Origin: CAZOOK01 sp964581385
GTDB taxonomy: Bacteria; Pseudomonadota; Gammaproteobacteria; Nevskiales; Nevskiaceae
Assembly: GCA_964581385.1 (NCBI GenBank)
Contig: CAZOOK010000037.1
Location: 1-53,388, forward strand
Direction: 5' to 3'
DNA: 53,388 bases
Positions 27,586-36,200 of the stretch are shown one piece after another. Within the stretch, counting starts at the first letter, position 1. Every line of letters starts with the position of its first letter. The position numbers and the translations under genes were made by a program. Under the pieces are notes generated by a model. The model ran no database searches, was not told where the DNA came from, and worked only from the letters and a program-made list of their open reading frames with translations.

Positions 27586-28575
27586 TCATTTCGATTTGCG
27601 CGACAGGAACACGTGCTCCCGGTGATAGTCCAAGTAATGCTGCTGCCCTCTTGAAAAGCCGCCGACATTGATCTTCTTATCGGTGTTCACGCCCATACGG
27701 TGTAGTGATTCTAGATGCGCAACCGGAGAGATGAGCAGTCGCCCCGAGTTCTCAAACGAGATGAAACCACGATCAAAAAGGTGATCGATCGACGGGGTGA
27801 GGAGCAGCCCATTCTCTCCATCAAGCCTTTCCTCATTACTGCTGTCACGCCACGGTTTCGAGTGGCTCGCCCGCAAGTGTTCTTCACGATCAACCTCTGT
27901 AAGCCTGCAAGCAGTTTCGATACAGGCAACGTTGCGCCGAAATATGCCTTGGCCGCGGCGAGCTAATACAAGTGCTGTTTTCTCAGTGTGAGTAATACCA
28001 GGATTAGACTCGATGCGCCGAATCAACTCTTCTTCCCACTCGACCGTTGGACGAGGAGTTACTTCGACTTCCTCACCTCCGGGCACGGGCTCATGTGCGG
28101 CGATTCCTTTAACGAGGCGGAGCGCCTGGTGACCCATGAAGCCGGCGAGAGCTTCTGCAAAAGCGGATGGCACTGACGTCAGGTAGATCGATTGCAACCC
28201 GTGCCCATTTGGGCGTAAGGGCGCGTAGCGTTCGGGCAACAGAGGTGCCAGCACATCCATGTGATCTTTCGGGCGAATCGGAACGAGCTCTTCCCTAAAT
28301 GCCACATCGACCCGCCATCCCACCTCGTCCCAATTCATGCCGGCCGAGCCAAACTCCATCGGCTTGGGGCACTCATAGCAATATGAGCGCGCCACGCCGA
28401 TGGCGCGGATGCAAGTATCAACGAAAGAGAAGATCAGATCGCCAGGCGCTACTTCGCGCATGCTTTCATAGAAGGCATTTCGCGAGCCGTCCCGTTTGCG
28501 TTGTGGTGACCAAAGGTAGCCGCCACCAAGTTCTTGGCGGTACGTCTGGTTCTGATTCACCCACCAATAGCGCAC
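27586..28575 (-). CDS. HNH endonuclease with N-terminal EVE/PUA-like domain
   Basis: A 329-aa protein. The C-terminal third holds an HNH fold: REEHLRASHSKPWRD, NGLLLTPSIDHLFDRGFISF, with the catalytic His in the first block and Asn/His in the second. The N-terminus (WWVNQNQTYRQELGGGYLW then GDLIFSFVDTCIRAIGVA) resembles EVE/PUA-type domains that read modified bases. That pairing suggests a modification-dependent (type IV-like) restriction enzyme, which is inference. No methylase gene is adjacent. The start is GTG 28575. Its G+C looks lower than that of neighbouring genes, consistent with transfer. Confidence 0.78.
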   Translation of the reverse strand: MRYWWVNQNQTYRQELGGGYLWSPQRKRDGSRNAFYESMREVAPGDLIFSFVDTCIRAIGVARSYCYECPKPMEFGSAGMNWDEVGWRVDVAFREELVPIRPKDHMDVLAPLLPERYAPLRPNGHGLQSIYLTSVPSAFAEALAGFMGHQALRLVKGIAAHEPVPGGEEVEVTPRPTVEWEEELIRRIESNPGITHTEKTALVLARRGQGIFRRNVACIETACRLTEVDREEHLRASHSKPWRDSSNEERLDGENGLLLTPSIDHLFDRGFISFENSGRLLISPVAHLESLHRMGVNTDKKINVGGFSRGQQHYLDYHREHVFLSRKSK

Positions 28576-28738
28576 AGTGACAGTTCACCTTGGCCGACGG
28601 GTATAAGAGTAGCGGGTGCAGGGCGCGCTGTGCGCGCTTTTCGAAGCATACGTCGGAAAGTCGCCGTTTGTGAATGACTGCAAAAGGCTGTCACTCGCTA
28701 GCCAACCCAGGGAACATGCGCGATCAGTATCAGCAAGT

Positions 28739-28853
28739 GTAGCCCGGATGGAGAGAAACGGAATCCGGGATTCTCTCGACATGGTGCAACATTGCAAACG
28801 TGAGCGAACGCTAAAAGGTATCCCCGCATTGCCCTTCGTTCCATGCGGGCTAC
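28739..28853. repeat. REP-like double-hairpin repeat
   Basis: The element starts GTAGCCCGGAT (28739) and ends ATGCGGGCTAC (28853), so its ends are inverted copies of GTAGCCCG. The left half folds by CCCGGAT/ATCCGGG. The right half folds by CCCGCAT/ATGCGGG. Repeats with this GTAGCCCGGAT...ATCCGGG core are common intergenic REP-type elements in proteobacteria. It lies a few bases past the end of the signal peptidase gene, inside the 286-bp gap before the HNH gene. Confidence 0.65.
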
Positions 28854-28861
28854 GCGCTGAT

Positions 28862-29680
28862 TCACAACCTCTTCCCAATCCTGTCCCAACGAATCCCAAT
28901 CGTCGGTTCCCACGAAAGCCATATGACTTCAGCGCGGCCAATCATATTGGCGGCCGGGACTGATCCTTGGTATCTACTGTCGTAGCTAGCATCCCTATTG
29001 TCCCCCATAACAAAGTACATATTTGGTGGGACTGTTAATTCAACAGATTGCTTTCTGGTTGATACATTGAAGGTGGGTTCAATGTACATTTCTTGTTGCG
29101 GCTGTCCGTTCACGAAGACGACACCGTCTTTGATGGCAATCGAATCGCCAGGAACGCCGATCACACGCTTTACGAATTTCACGTCGCGATCAGGTGCAAC
29201 ATACACCACCACATCACCACGCTGCGGAAAAGAGGTCCGATATGCCCATGTATCCGCAACAATAAAGTCACCCGACTTCAGAGTATTTGCCATCGATTTG
29301 GAAGGAATGCGGAACGGCTGGAAGCCAAACCGTTGTGCGCGATGCTCTTTCAGAAAATAAGCACCGCTGGTTATCAAGATCAGAACCAATACGTAAACAG
29401 GGAGCGATTGCAGTCTGGTCAGAACGAGTTCGCGCCGCCGGAACGCAATCAAAGCTGGCATCAAGAAAACTACGAGTGAAACGACAATGCTGCCCACCAT
29501 AATAATAGTCATGCCCCATGGCATGAACACGAGCCGCGTCCATCTGGACGCGGCAACGGCAATCAACTCGCATGCAGGCACCAAAGCTGCGAGTAACGGT
29601 TCCCCCACATAGATGAATGCCACGCTAGAACTGAGCAATCCCAGCAGCAGCGCGATCCAGACGCTCCTTTTCTTTTTCAT
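28862..29680 (-). CDS. lepB: Signal peptidase I, multi-spanning variant
   Basis: An S26 signal peptidase of 272 aa that removes Sec/Tat signal peptides at the periplasmic face. The catalytic Ser is S129 in PSKSMANTL, the Lys is K171 in FVKRVIGVPGD, and the C-terminal MGDNRDASYDSR box is intact. It has about four hydrophobic segments before the catalytic domain (about 8-25, 28-45, 55-80, 93-110), more than the two of E. coli LepB. ATG 29680 was chosen for GGAG nine bases upstream; a GTG 18 bp earlier lacks this. It has no lepA neighbour, so it is probably a second, accessory copy. The symbol reflects the family only. Confidence 0.85.
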   Translation of the reverse strand: MKKKRSVWIALLLGLLSSSVAFIYVGEPLLAALVPACELIAVAASRWTRLVFMPWGMTIIMVGSIVVSLVVFLMPALIAFRRRELVLTRLQSLPVYVLVLILITSGAYFLKEHRAQRFGFQPFRIPSKSMANTLKSGDFIVADTWAYRTSFPQRGDVVVYVAPDRDVKFVKRVIGVPGDSIAIKDGVVFVNGQPQQEMYIEPTFNVSTRKQSVELTVPPNMYFVMGDNRDASYDSRYQGSVPAANMIGRAEVIWLSWEPTIGIRWDRIGKRL

Positions 29681-29822
29681 CGTTTTGTTCTCCGACACTA
29701 AAGCTGGGGACGCTTCCCGCTATTACCTGCACTGTTACGCGTGGATCAACCCAACGGATACTAACGACCGGTATCAGTTACTACGAGTACACCGATCAAG
29801 ATTATTGCCAACAGACCTCATG

Positions 29823-31283
29823 CTATGCGGCGTTACCTTGCGCAAGAAAAACCTCACAACCACCACGCGGATTGGGGATATACCGCGTGCCGTTCAGCGG
29901 CATGTATTTCGGTCCGAAAGGATTGGCGGTGCCGATGAACAATCCCTGTGGCGAGGACACTAGAGTTCTCAGTCCCATGTTGTAGGGATTGTCCATGCCG
30001 TTGGTGGTGACCGGCACCCAGTTTTCCCCGTCGTGGCTGCGGTACAGCGAAAAGCCGGACTGGTTGTCCAGAACGGATTGGGGGCTGAGGTGATTGATGA
30101 TGCCGGTGAATACTTCAGGCCAGCGCGCGCGGTTCGCGTAGCCAAGCACCGAACTCCATTCGAAGGTGCCCATGTACAGCCAGCCGTCGTGCGCGCACAT
30201 GCGCCAGAAATAGCCGCAGAAGAAATTATCGAAGCCCGGAAGGTATCCGGACAGCGGTTCTTTGCGGCCGACAGGGGTGTCGCGTCCTTCGCCGACCAGC
30301 AGGTCCCAACTTCCATCCGGCAAAATGCGTAGTAGCTCCGGCGGCGCGGGGCCGACTCTATTCTGTGTGTCGACGCCGCCGCCCTGGATGCCGCCGCCGA
30401 TATACAGCGCGCCCTTGAACGGATACATGCTGAGCACGCACTGGTTGAGGCCGCCGCGGTAGGCGCCGCGATCGATGATCTTTTCCCATTGGTAGGGCGG
30501 TTTGCTCTCCACGGTGCTGCGCCAGACCTGGAAGCCTTCGAGATTGAAAGTGCCGACGTAGAGGTGATCCTCAAAGCCGGCCATTTCGAAAATCGTTTTG
30601 TTGCCGGCTTCACCGAAGCCGAAGTCGCTGACCGGTTCCCACTGACCGTTGGCAGGGTCTCTGCTTTCGTAAACGACGGAGTGTGCCGAGACGTTGGTGT
30701 TGCCGCCGCGCGAGCCCGCCGGCGTCGTGAATAGCCGTCCCTTGAACGGCACCATCGTGCGAATGGTCGTGACCGGCAGACCCACCAGGCCGGGTTCGCA
30801 GGAGGGCTCGAAATTGCGGCCGTCCACCGAGCGCAGCAGCAGCGGTCCCGGACCTTTGGCCGGCGACCAGGTGCTGACGAAAAGCATGGGCGTGTCGCTG
30901 GGCTTGGGCTGGTAAACCACCATGCCGCGATAGCCCAGCTCGCGCGTGATCGGCTTGCCGTGACTGCCGATGATCAGCGGCGCCTTGGATACGCGCTCCC
31001 AGCTGTCGTCCGCCACGGTGTAACGCCAGATTTCCGCCTGCAGGTCGAGCGAGAACGGATTTTCCGGGCACTCTACGGGCCAGACGTCCATGCCGATCGG
31101 CAGGCGCGCTTTCATCAACGGGAAATTGCCGCGCGTGGTCGCGACATAGAGATGGCCATTGAACCACGCCATCGAGTGCGCGTAGGCATTCATGCCATCG
31201 CCGAAGCCACCCTGCGCGATCAATTTGAAGTCGTCCTTGTTGAACCCGGGGCGTATGCCGAGCCTGTTCATCGGAGACTTCAA
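29823..31283 (-). CDS. Repeat protein of the lipid-synthase locus, probable beta-propeller
   Basis: A 486-aa protein I cannot assign to a named family. Spaced strands of the form G-x-L-(Y/F)-(V/I)-(G/A)-T recur: NGHLYVATT, FKGRLFTTPAG, FEDHLYVGTFN, FKGALYIGGGI, HDGWLYMGTFEW and SPQGLFIGTANP. These suggest a six- to seven-bladed propeller. No signal peptide is evident, so it is probably cytoplasmic. The start is TTG 31283, supported by AGGAGGT eight bases upstream. It follows the phosphohydrolase gene by 93 bp on the same strand and is likely the last gene of the polyketide operon. Its role is unknown. Confidence 0.75.
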   Translation of the reverse strand: MKSPMNRLGIRPGFNKDDFKLIAQGGFGDGMNAYAHSMAWFNGHLYVATTRGNFPLMKARLPIGMDVWPVECPENPFSLDLQAEIWRYTVADDSWERVSKAPLIIGSHGKPITRELGYRGMVVYQPKPSDTPMLFVSTWSPAKGPGPLLLRSVDGRNFEPSCEPGLVGLPVTTIRTMVPFKGRLFTTPAGSRGGNTNVSAHSVVYESRDPANGQWEPVSDFGFGEAGNKTIFEMAGFEDHLYVGTFNLEGFQVWRSTVESKPPYQWEKIIDRGAYRGGLNQCVLSMYPFKGALYIGGGIQGGGVDTQNRVGPAPPELLRILPDGSWDLLVGEGRDTPVGRKEPLSGYLPGFDNFFCGYFWRMCAHDGWLYMGTFEWSSVLGYANRARWPEVFTGIINHLSPQSVLDNQSGFSLYRSHDGENWVPVTTNGMDNPYNMGLRTLVSSPQGLFIGTANPFGPKYMPLNGTRYIPNPRGGCEVFLAQGNAA

Positions 31284-31376
31284 CGCATGTACCTCCTCAT
31301 CTTTATCATTGTATTTTTGTCACCGCGACTCCAGAGGCCGGCTGTTCACCGGCACTCCGGATGATCGACAGTTTGC

Positions 31377-32975
31377 TTATTCCATGTAACCCAGCAACTG
31401 CAGCTGGGCCATGATTTTTTCCTTCTCGTCGTCGCCCATACCGTCGGACCTGTCGTCCTTCACCTGACGGTTAGTGGAGTCGCCGATGACGATTGGGTGC
31501 GTAGCGAGATGGCCGTCGGTAAACATCGCTTCCGGCACTTTGCCTTCGAAGTCGGATGGCACCGGCAGGCCGAGGCTGTACAGCAGCGTCGCCCCGACAT
31601 CGGTGATATTGCGCCGCGCGATCGACGCGCCCTGGCGCACGCCGGGGCCGTAAGCGAGAAAAACACCATCCGGGTGATGCGTGCCGGCGATTTCCGGGCG
31701 CGGTTCGACTGCCGGTTGTTTGTTCTTGATCGATACGAATCCGAAATCGCGCAGGACCAGCAACAGGTCCGGCGCATCTTCCATCGCAACGCCAGGGAAC
31801 ACGTCTTCGCGACGGTGTATCTCGGTGATGATGCGCTCGCCCGTGACCGGATCCTTCAGATCTTCGAGATCGCGCGCGAGGCGGTTGCGCACCGCTTCGT
31901 ACTCTTCCGGCTTGATCCCCGTCTCACCAGACTTGCGCGCGACGCGGATGTTGATGCCGTTGCTCGACGGCGTCCGGCAGTAGGCGATGGTGTGCTCCCA
32001 GTCGAGGAAGGCAAACATGCTGTCCTCGCGACGCTTGCCGGCTTCAGTGTCGGGCACTTCCTTCCACTTCAGGTAGCCCTTCTCGTGCAGGTAAGTGTTG
32101 ATGCGCACGATCTCGGTGGTGGCGGTGAAGCCATGATCCGAGGCCATGAATACCTGCACATCCGGTCCAGCCGCGGTGACGAGATGTTCGATGAAGCCAT
32201 CGAGCTGACGGAAATAATCGAGGCACAGCTTGCGCATGCGCTTGTGATAATCACTGAGCTCGCCTTTCTGCTGGTTGGGATCGACGTATAGCCAAGCCTG
32301 GTGCTGGAGCTTGTCGACGCCGTCGAACATGACCGCCATCAGATCGGGTGCTTCCTCGCGCAGCAGGTAATCCGCGATGCGGAACCACTGCTTTTCGCGC
32401 GGCAGGTGATAGCGCACCCAGTTTTCGCGATCCTCGTCGGTGAGATCGTTGAGTGCCTGCTTTTCCTGCTCGAAATCCCAAGCCAGTTCCTTCGGATTGA
32501 AATCCGGAATGGTTTTCAGACGATCGTAGAGATCGTTGGGCGCCGTGTTGCGACGCAAGTGTCGCCACGGCACGAAGCCGGGCACCAGGAAGCCATTCAG
32601 ATCCTCGGGTGGCGGTGCGGTGAACGGGAAGTTCAGCGCGGCGACCCGCTTGCCCTGGCGGCTGGCGATCGACCAGATCGTTTCGACCCTGCAATCACGC
32701 GAGTCGTACAGCGTGAAGAAGACATCGCCGGCGTGTTCCTCGGCGCGGATGAAATCGAAGACGCCGTGATGGCCCGGACTGCGGCCGGTCATCAGTGAAA
32801 CCCAAGCGGGCGGGGTCAGCGGATTCGGCGTCGAACGCAATTTAGTGCGCACGCCTTTTTCGAAGATACGGGCCATGAACGGCATGACGGGACCTTCGCC
32901 GGTTTTCGCGGTGAGATCGTTCAACACCGTGAAAGTGGCGCCATCCATGCCAATGAACAGCGTGCGAGTGGTCAT
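31377..32975 (-). CDS. Alkaline-phosphatase-superfamily phosphodiesterase/phosphohydrolase
   Basis: A 532-aa enzyme of the type I phosphodiesterase/nucleotide pyrophosphatase family. The two-metal site is complete: D11 (GMDGATF), nucleophile T54 (PLTPPAW), D221 and H225 (DKLQH), D280-H281 (SDHGF) and H433/H434 (GTHHPDG). No signal peptide is seen, so it is probably cytoplasmic, unlike most secreted relatives. Its ATG overlaps the stop of the carrier-protein gene (ATGA at 32972-32975). That suggests it acts on the carrier, on its phosphopantetheine, or on a phospho-intermediate of the product; this is inference. Confidence 0.85.
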   Translation of the reverse strand: MTTRTLFIGMDGATFTVLNDLTAKTGEGPVMPFMARIFEKGVRTKLRSTPNPLTPPAWVSLMTGRSPGHHGVFDFIRAEEHAGDVFFTLYDSRDCRVETIWSIASRQGKRVAALNFPFTAPPPEDLNGFLVPGFVPWRHLRRNTAPNDLYDRLKTIPDFNPKELAWDFEQEKQALNDLTDEDRENWVRYHLPREKQWFRIADYLLREEAPDLMAVMFDGVDKLQHQAWLYVDPNQQKGELSDYHKRMRKLCLDYFRQLDGFIEHLVTAAGPDVQVFMASDHGFTATTEIVRINTYLHEKGYLKWKEVPDTEAGKRREDSMFAFLDWEHTIAYCRTPSSNGINIRVARKSGETGIKPEEYEAVRNRLARDLEDLKDPVTGERIITEIHRREDVFPGVAMEDAPDLLLVLRDFGFVSIKNKQPAVEPRPEIAGTHHPDGVFLAYGPGVRQGASIARRNITDVGATLLYSLGLPVPSDFEGKVPEAMFTDGHLATHPIVIGDSTNRQVKDDRSDGMGDDEKEKIMAQLQLLGYME

Positions 32976-33277
32976 GCTCGGGCAGCCTCGGGTTCGTTAA
33001 GGCGGGCGTCGACGAATTCCGCGATGCGGGAAATTGACAGGTCGCCGACATAGCTGCCCTTGTCCATCAGCAGATCCTGGAAACCAAGCTTGCGCTTGTA
33101 GTGCTGCTCAAGGGCGACACAGAGCTGGATGATGTCGACCGACGCGAACTCCAGGTTGCTGACCAGCAACGTCTCCCCGTCAATGTCACCGTCGAAGTCC
33201 AGGCCCCAGTCCTGAATCAGATCTTCTACGATCACGATGACGGTTTTTTCGGGGGTTGCTTGGGTGAGCGTGTTCAT
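32972..33277 (-). CDS. Stand-alone acyl carrier protein of the lipid-synthase locus
   Basis: A 101-aa ACP-like protein. The probable phosphopantetheine site is S46 in NLEFASVDIIQLCVALEQ, which replaces the usual DSL by AS-V. ATG 33277 shares one base with the upstream synthase stop (TGATG), and the 3' end overlaps the phosphohydrolase start. It is longer and less acidic than AcpP and diverges at the modification motif. It could be loaded by the phosphopantetheinyl transferase fused to the preceding protein. Whether it carries the growing chain or receives the finished acyl group is open. Confidence 0.82.
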   Translation of the reverse strand: MNTLTQATPEKTVIVIVEDLIQDWGLDFDGDIDGETLLVSNLEFASVDIIQLCVALEQHYKRKLGFQDLLMDKGSYVGDLSISRIAEFVDARLNEPEAARA

Positions 33278-36200
33278 CAATGTATCTCCGTACCACTGTG
33301 CTGATCGCTGGCGACTGCGATGATTGAATTGCCGTCGCGGCTGATGGAAACCTCGATCGCGGTTTCACCATGATCGACACGGGCCTTCCCACATTTTTCG
33401 TCCACGAACGAAACTGCAAATGCGGCGGGCTGCCCCTGCAAGCCCGAACCAAGATATTTGGCGGCGGCTTCCTTGGCGCACCAGAGACGCAGCAGTCTTT
33501 CATCCAGCGCTGCGCCCTCCAAACCCTGCACGAATGTGCGCTCCGGCGGAGTGAGGCTTTCGATCATCAGTTCCGGTTGCTGAATCCTGCCGAGTTCTTC
33601 GACGTCCACGCCGATTGCATGCTGAGGCGCTGCGACGGCGGCGAGGCAGCCGCGCATGTTGTGCGATAGCGAAACCTCAGGCGCAGAAACCACTGTGTCG
33701 CGCCACCAGCCATCCACGTAGGGTGCACCGTGCTCGTCGTGCAGAACGACGACGTCGGACGGATACAGCAGGTGTCCGGTCTGCTGGAAAATCCAATGGC
33801 GGGTTGCTTCCTTGAGGGAGGCGCGGCCGAGCAGCCATTCGCGCCGGCGGCGTACGCTGCCGCTCAACGCCCGCCATTCGTCGCGCTCGTCGAAGCTCAG
33901 GAAGACATGCGCGAGGATGCGCATGAAGATACTACCCGACTGCGCGCAGAAATCTTCGGGAAGATGCGGCAGCTCCCACAGCATGATGCCGAGCTTCGAC
34001 GCATTGGACGGATAGCCGAGCCAGCCATTCAGCGGATCGCGACGCACTTGATAGAAGCGGTTCGGAACCGGGAAGTAGACGTTGACCAGATTGGTGACCC
34101 TGACCAGCGGCTGTCCGTTCGCATCCACACATTCGAAGTGCCAGGCGCGCGGCGCCTCCACGTCGGTGGCCGTCGGATCGAGCGGCTGTTGCCGCGCCAG
34201 CAGCGTCAGGCCGGGTGCGTCCGCGGGACACGCGCTGTACAGTTCGACCCGTTCGATGGTGGACGGGAAGCAGTTGAAATCGGTGCCCACGTGCTGGGCG
34301 ATCCAGTACGCGGCAAGCTGGCCCATCGCGTCGAGCAGAATCGGGTTGAGCACTAGCTTCGGCGTCGCGCCTTCGACAAAGAATCCGTTCAGGCTGACTT
34401 CGGAAAGCTGCGCGTCCATGCCCGAATCGTCCCAGCCGTCGATGTGACGGATGCTCTGGAAGACGGGGCCGTGAAACATCCCGGTTGAATACAGATCGTC
34501 GCCGTTCCAGCGCGACACTCTTTTTTCAGAGAGTGCCGGCAGTGCCGGGTTCTGCCACTCCGGCACCGAGAAAAGGAAATCTGCGCTCACTGCGGTGCCT
34601 TGGCCGTTGAGCAGGCTCGCGCTGTAGATGCCACGTTCGCTGTCGGTTATTTCGGCACGAACTTCGAGCGTCAGCTCGCCATCGTCGAGTGCGATCCAAT
34701 CGAACGCCTTGACGTTCTCGATCGCGCACACTGCGGCGCTGCCCGCCAGCGCGGCGCAGGCTTCCGCCATGATTTCGAGGCTGACCATGAACGGTACGCA
34801 AGACAGTCCCGACAGGCCGGGAGCGTGTTCAGACACGCGGCCGGACAGCACATGGTCTTTCAGGAAGTTGTCGTTGTAGAGGCTGAGCCGGCACTGGGCG
34901 ACCAGATGCCGCTCGTCCATTTCGACGATCGAATCAAGGAAGCTCGTGTAGTCATCGAGCGCCGGCGCTGCCGGTTCGGACTGGTATTTCCGGCGCGAGT
35001 GCCAGTTTTCCATGACTGCGCGCTGCTGATCGAGGAAGCCGCGCACGACATCGAAATATTCGGACATCACCTGCTCGTGCGCGCCGCCTGCCGGTGCCGC
35101 CGCGACGGATATGTGCTCGGGCGCGGCGACCGGCTCGGTGTTCTCGACATCGGGTTCGCCCGCAGCGGCCGGAGCAGACGTCGACGACGGTGCTACAGGA
35201 TCGGGTTCGTGTTCGGCGATCACGTTTGGAGCGGGTGCTGGCGCGGACGGCAGGACCGCATCGGGCCGCGCGGTCAGTTCCCGCAGGAGGGCGCGATCCG
35301 CATCGTCGATGCGCAGCACCGGCATTGTGTTGTCGAGCAGAATTCCTTTCGCGGCCGCTGGCGCGGCGCTGGCGAAATCGATCACGGATATCGAGCGCGG
35401 AGCGAACAGACGATCGAGCTTGACCTGCTTGCCGTTCACGTACAGGTGCGCAAGTGCGCTCAGCAACTGTTCGAGTCCGCCACGGCGACGCACATTGGTC
35501 GCCAACGCCAGATATTCCTTGCCGGCCAGGATGTCATTTACGAAAGTCGTCAGACTGCCGGAAGGCCCTACCTCAACGAAATAGCGCACGCCGTCGCCAT
35601 ACATTCGCGCCAAAGTTTCCCGGAAGCGGACCGTGGTCGACCACTGTGCGGCGGCCAGCTTGCGGACCGCTGTGACGTTGTCCGGAAACAGGCCGGTTGA
35701 CGCGCAGGAGTAGAGCGGAATCAGCGGCCGGCTCAGACGGATGCTCTTGTAGTAATTGTGGAACGCCGTGCTGACTTCGGAGAAGGCGGGCGTGTGGTAA
35801 CCACGATTGAATGGCAGCGGCAGGCAGATTCCACCGGCCGCGCTCAGGGATTTCTCGAGGGCTTCGATCGATTCCACGCTGCCGTAAAGAACCTGCTGGT
35901 TGGCGCAATTGTCCATCGCGATCACGATGTTCTTATCGATGGCGGCGATGTGTTGCTCGACGGTTTCATGCGACAGAGCGCCAACCGCCAGCAGGGCGCC
36001 GGTCGGAATCTTGCCCTCCGCCAGCACCCGCATGTAAACCACGTTGAGCTCGCGGATGAAGTCGGCTAGCTGCAGCGGCCCGTCGCTGACGATCGCGCCG
36101 GACGCGGCCAGCGCGGATGATTCGCCCGAGCTGTGGCCGAGCATCACATCCGGCTCGACCCCAAGCGATTTGAGCACGGCATGCATCGCCTGGGCGCCGA

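Noticed and set aside
31337..31353. GCCGG/CCGGC hairpin between the hydrolase and propeller genes as a terminator
   Set aside because: The stem is only 5 bp with no T-run on either strand; it does not justify splitting the operon there.
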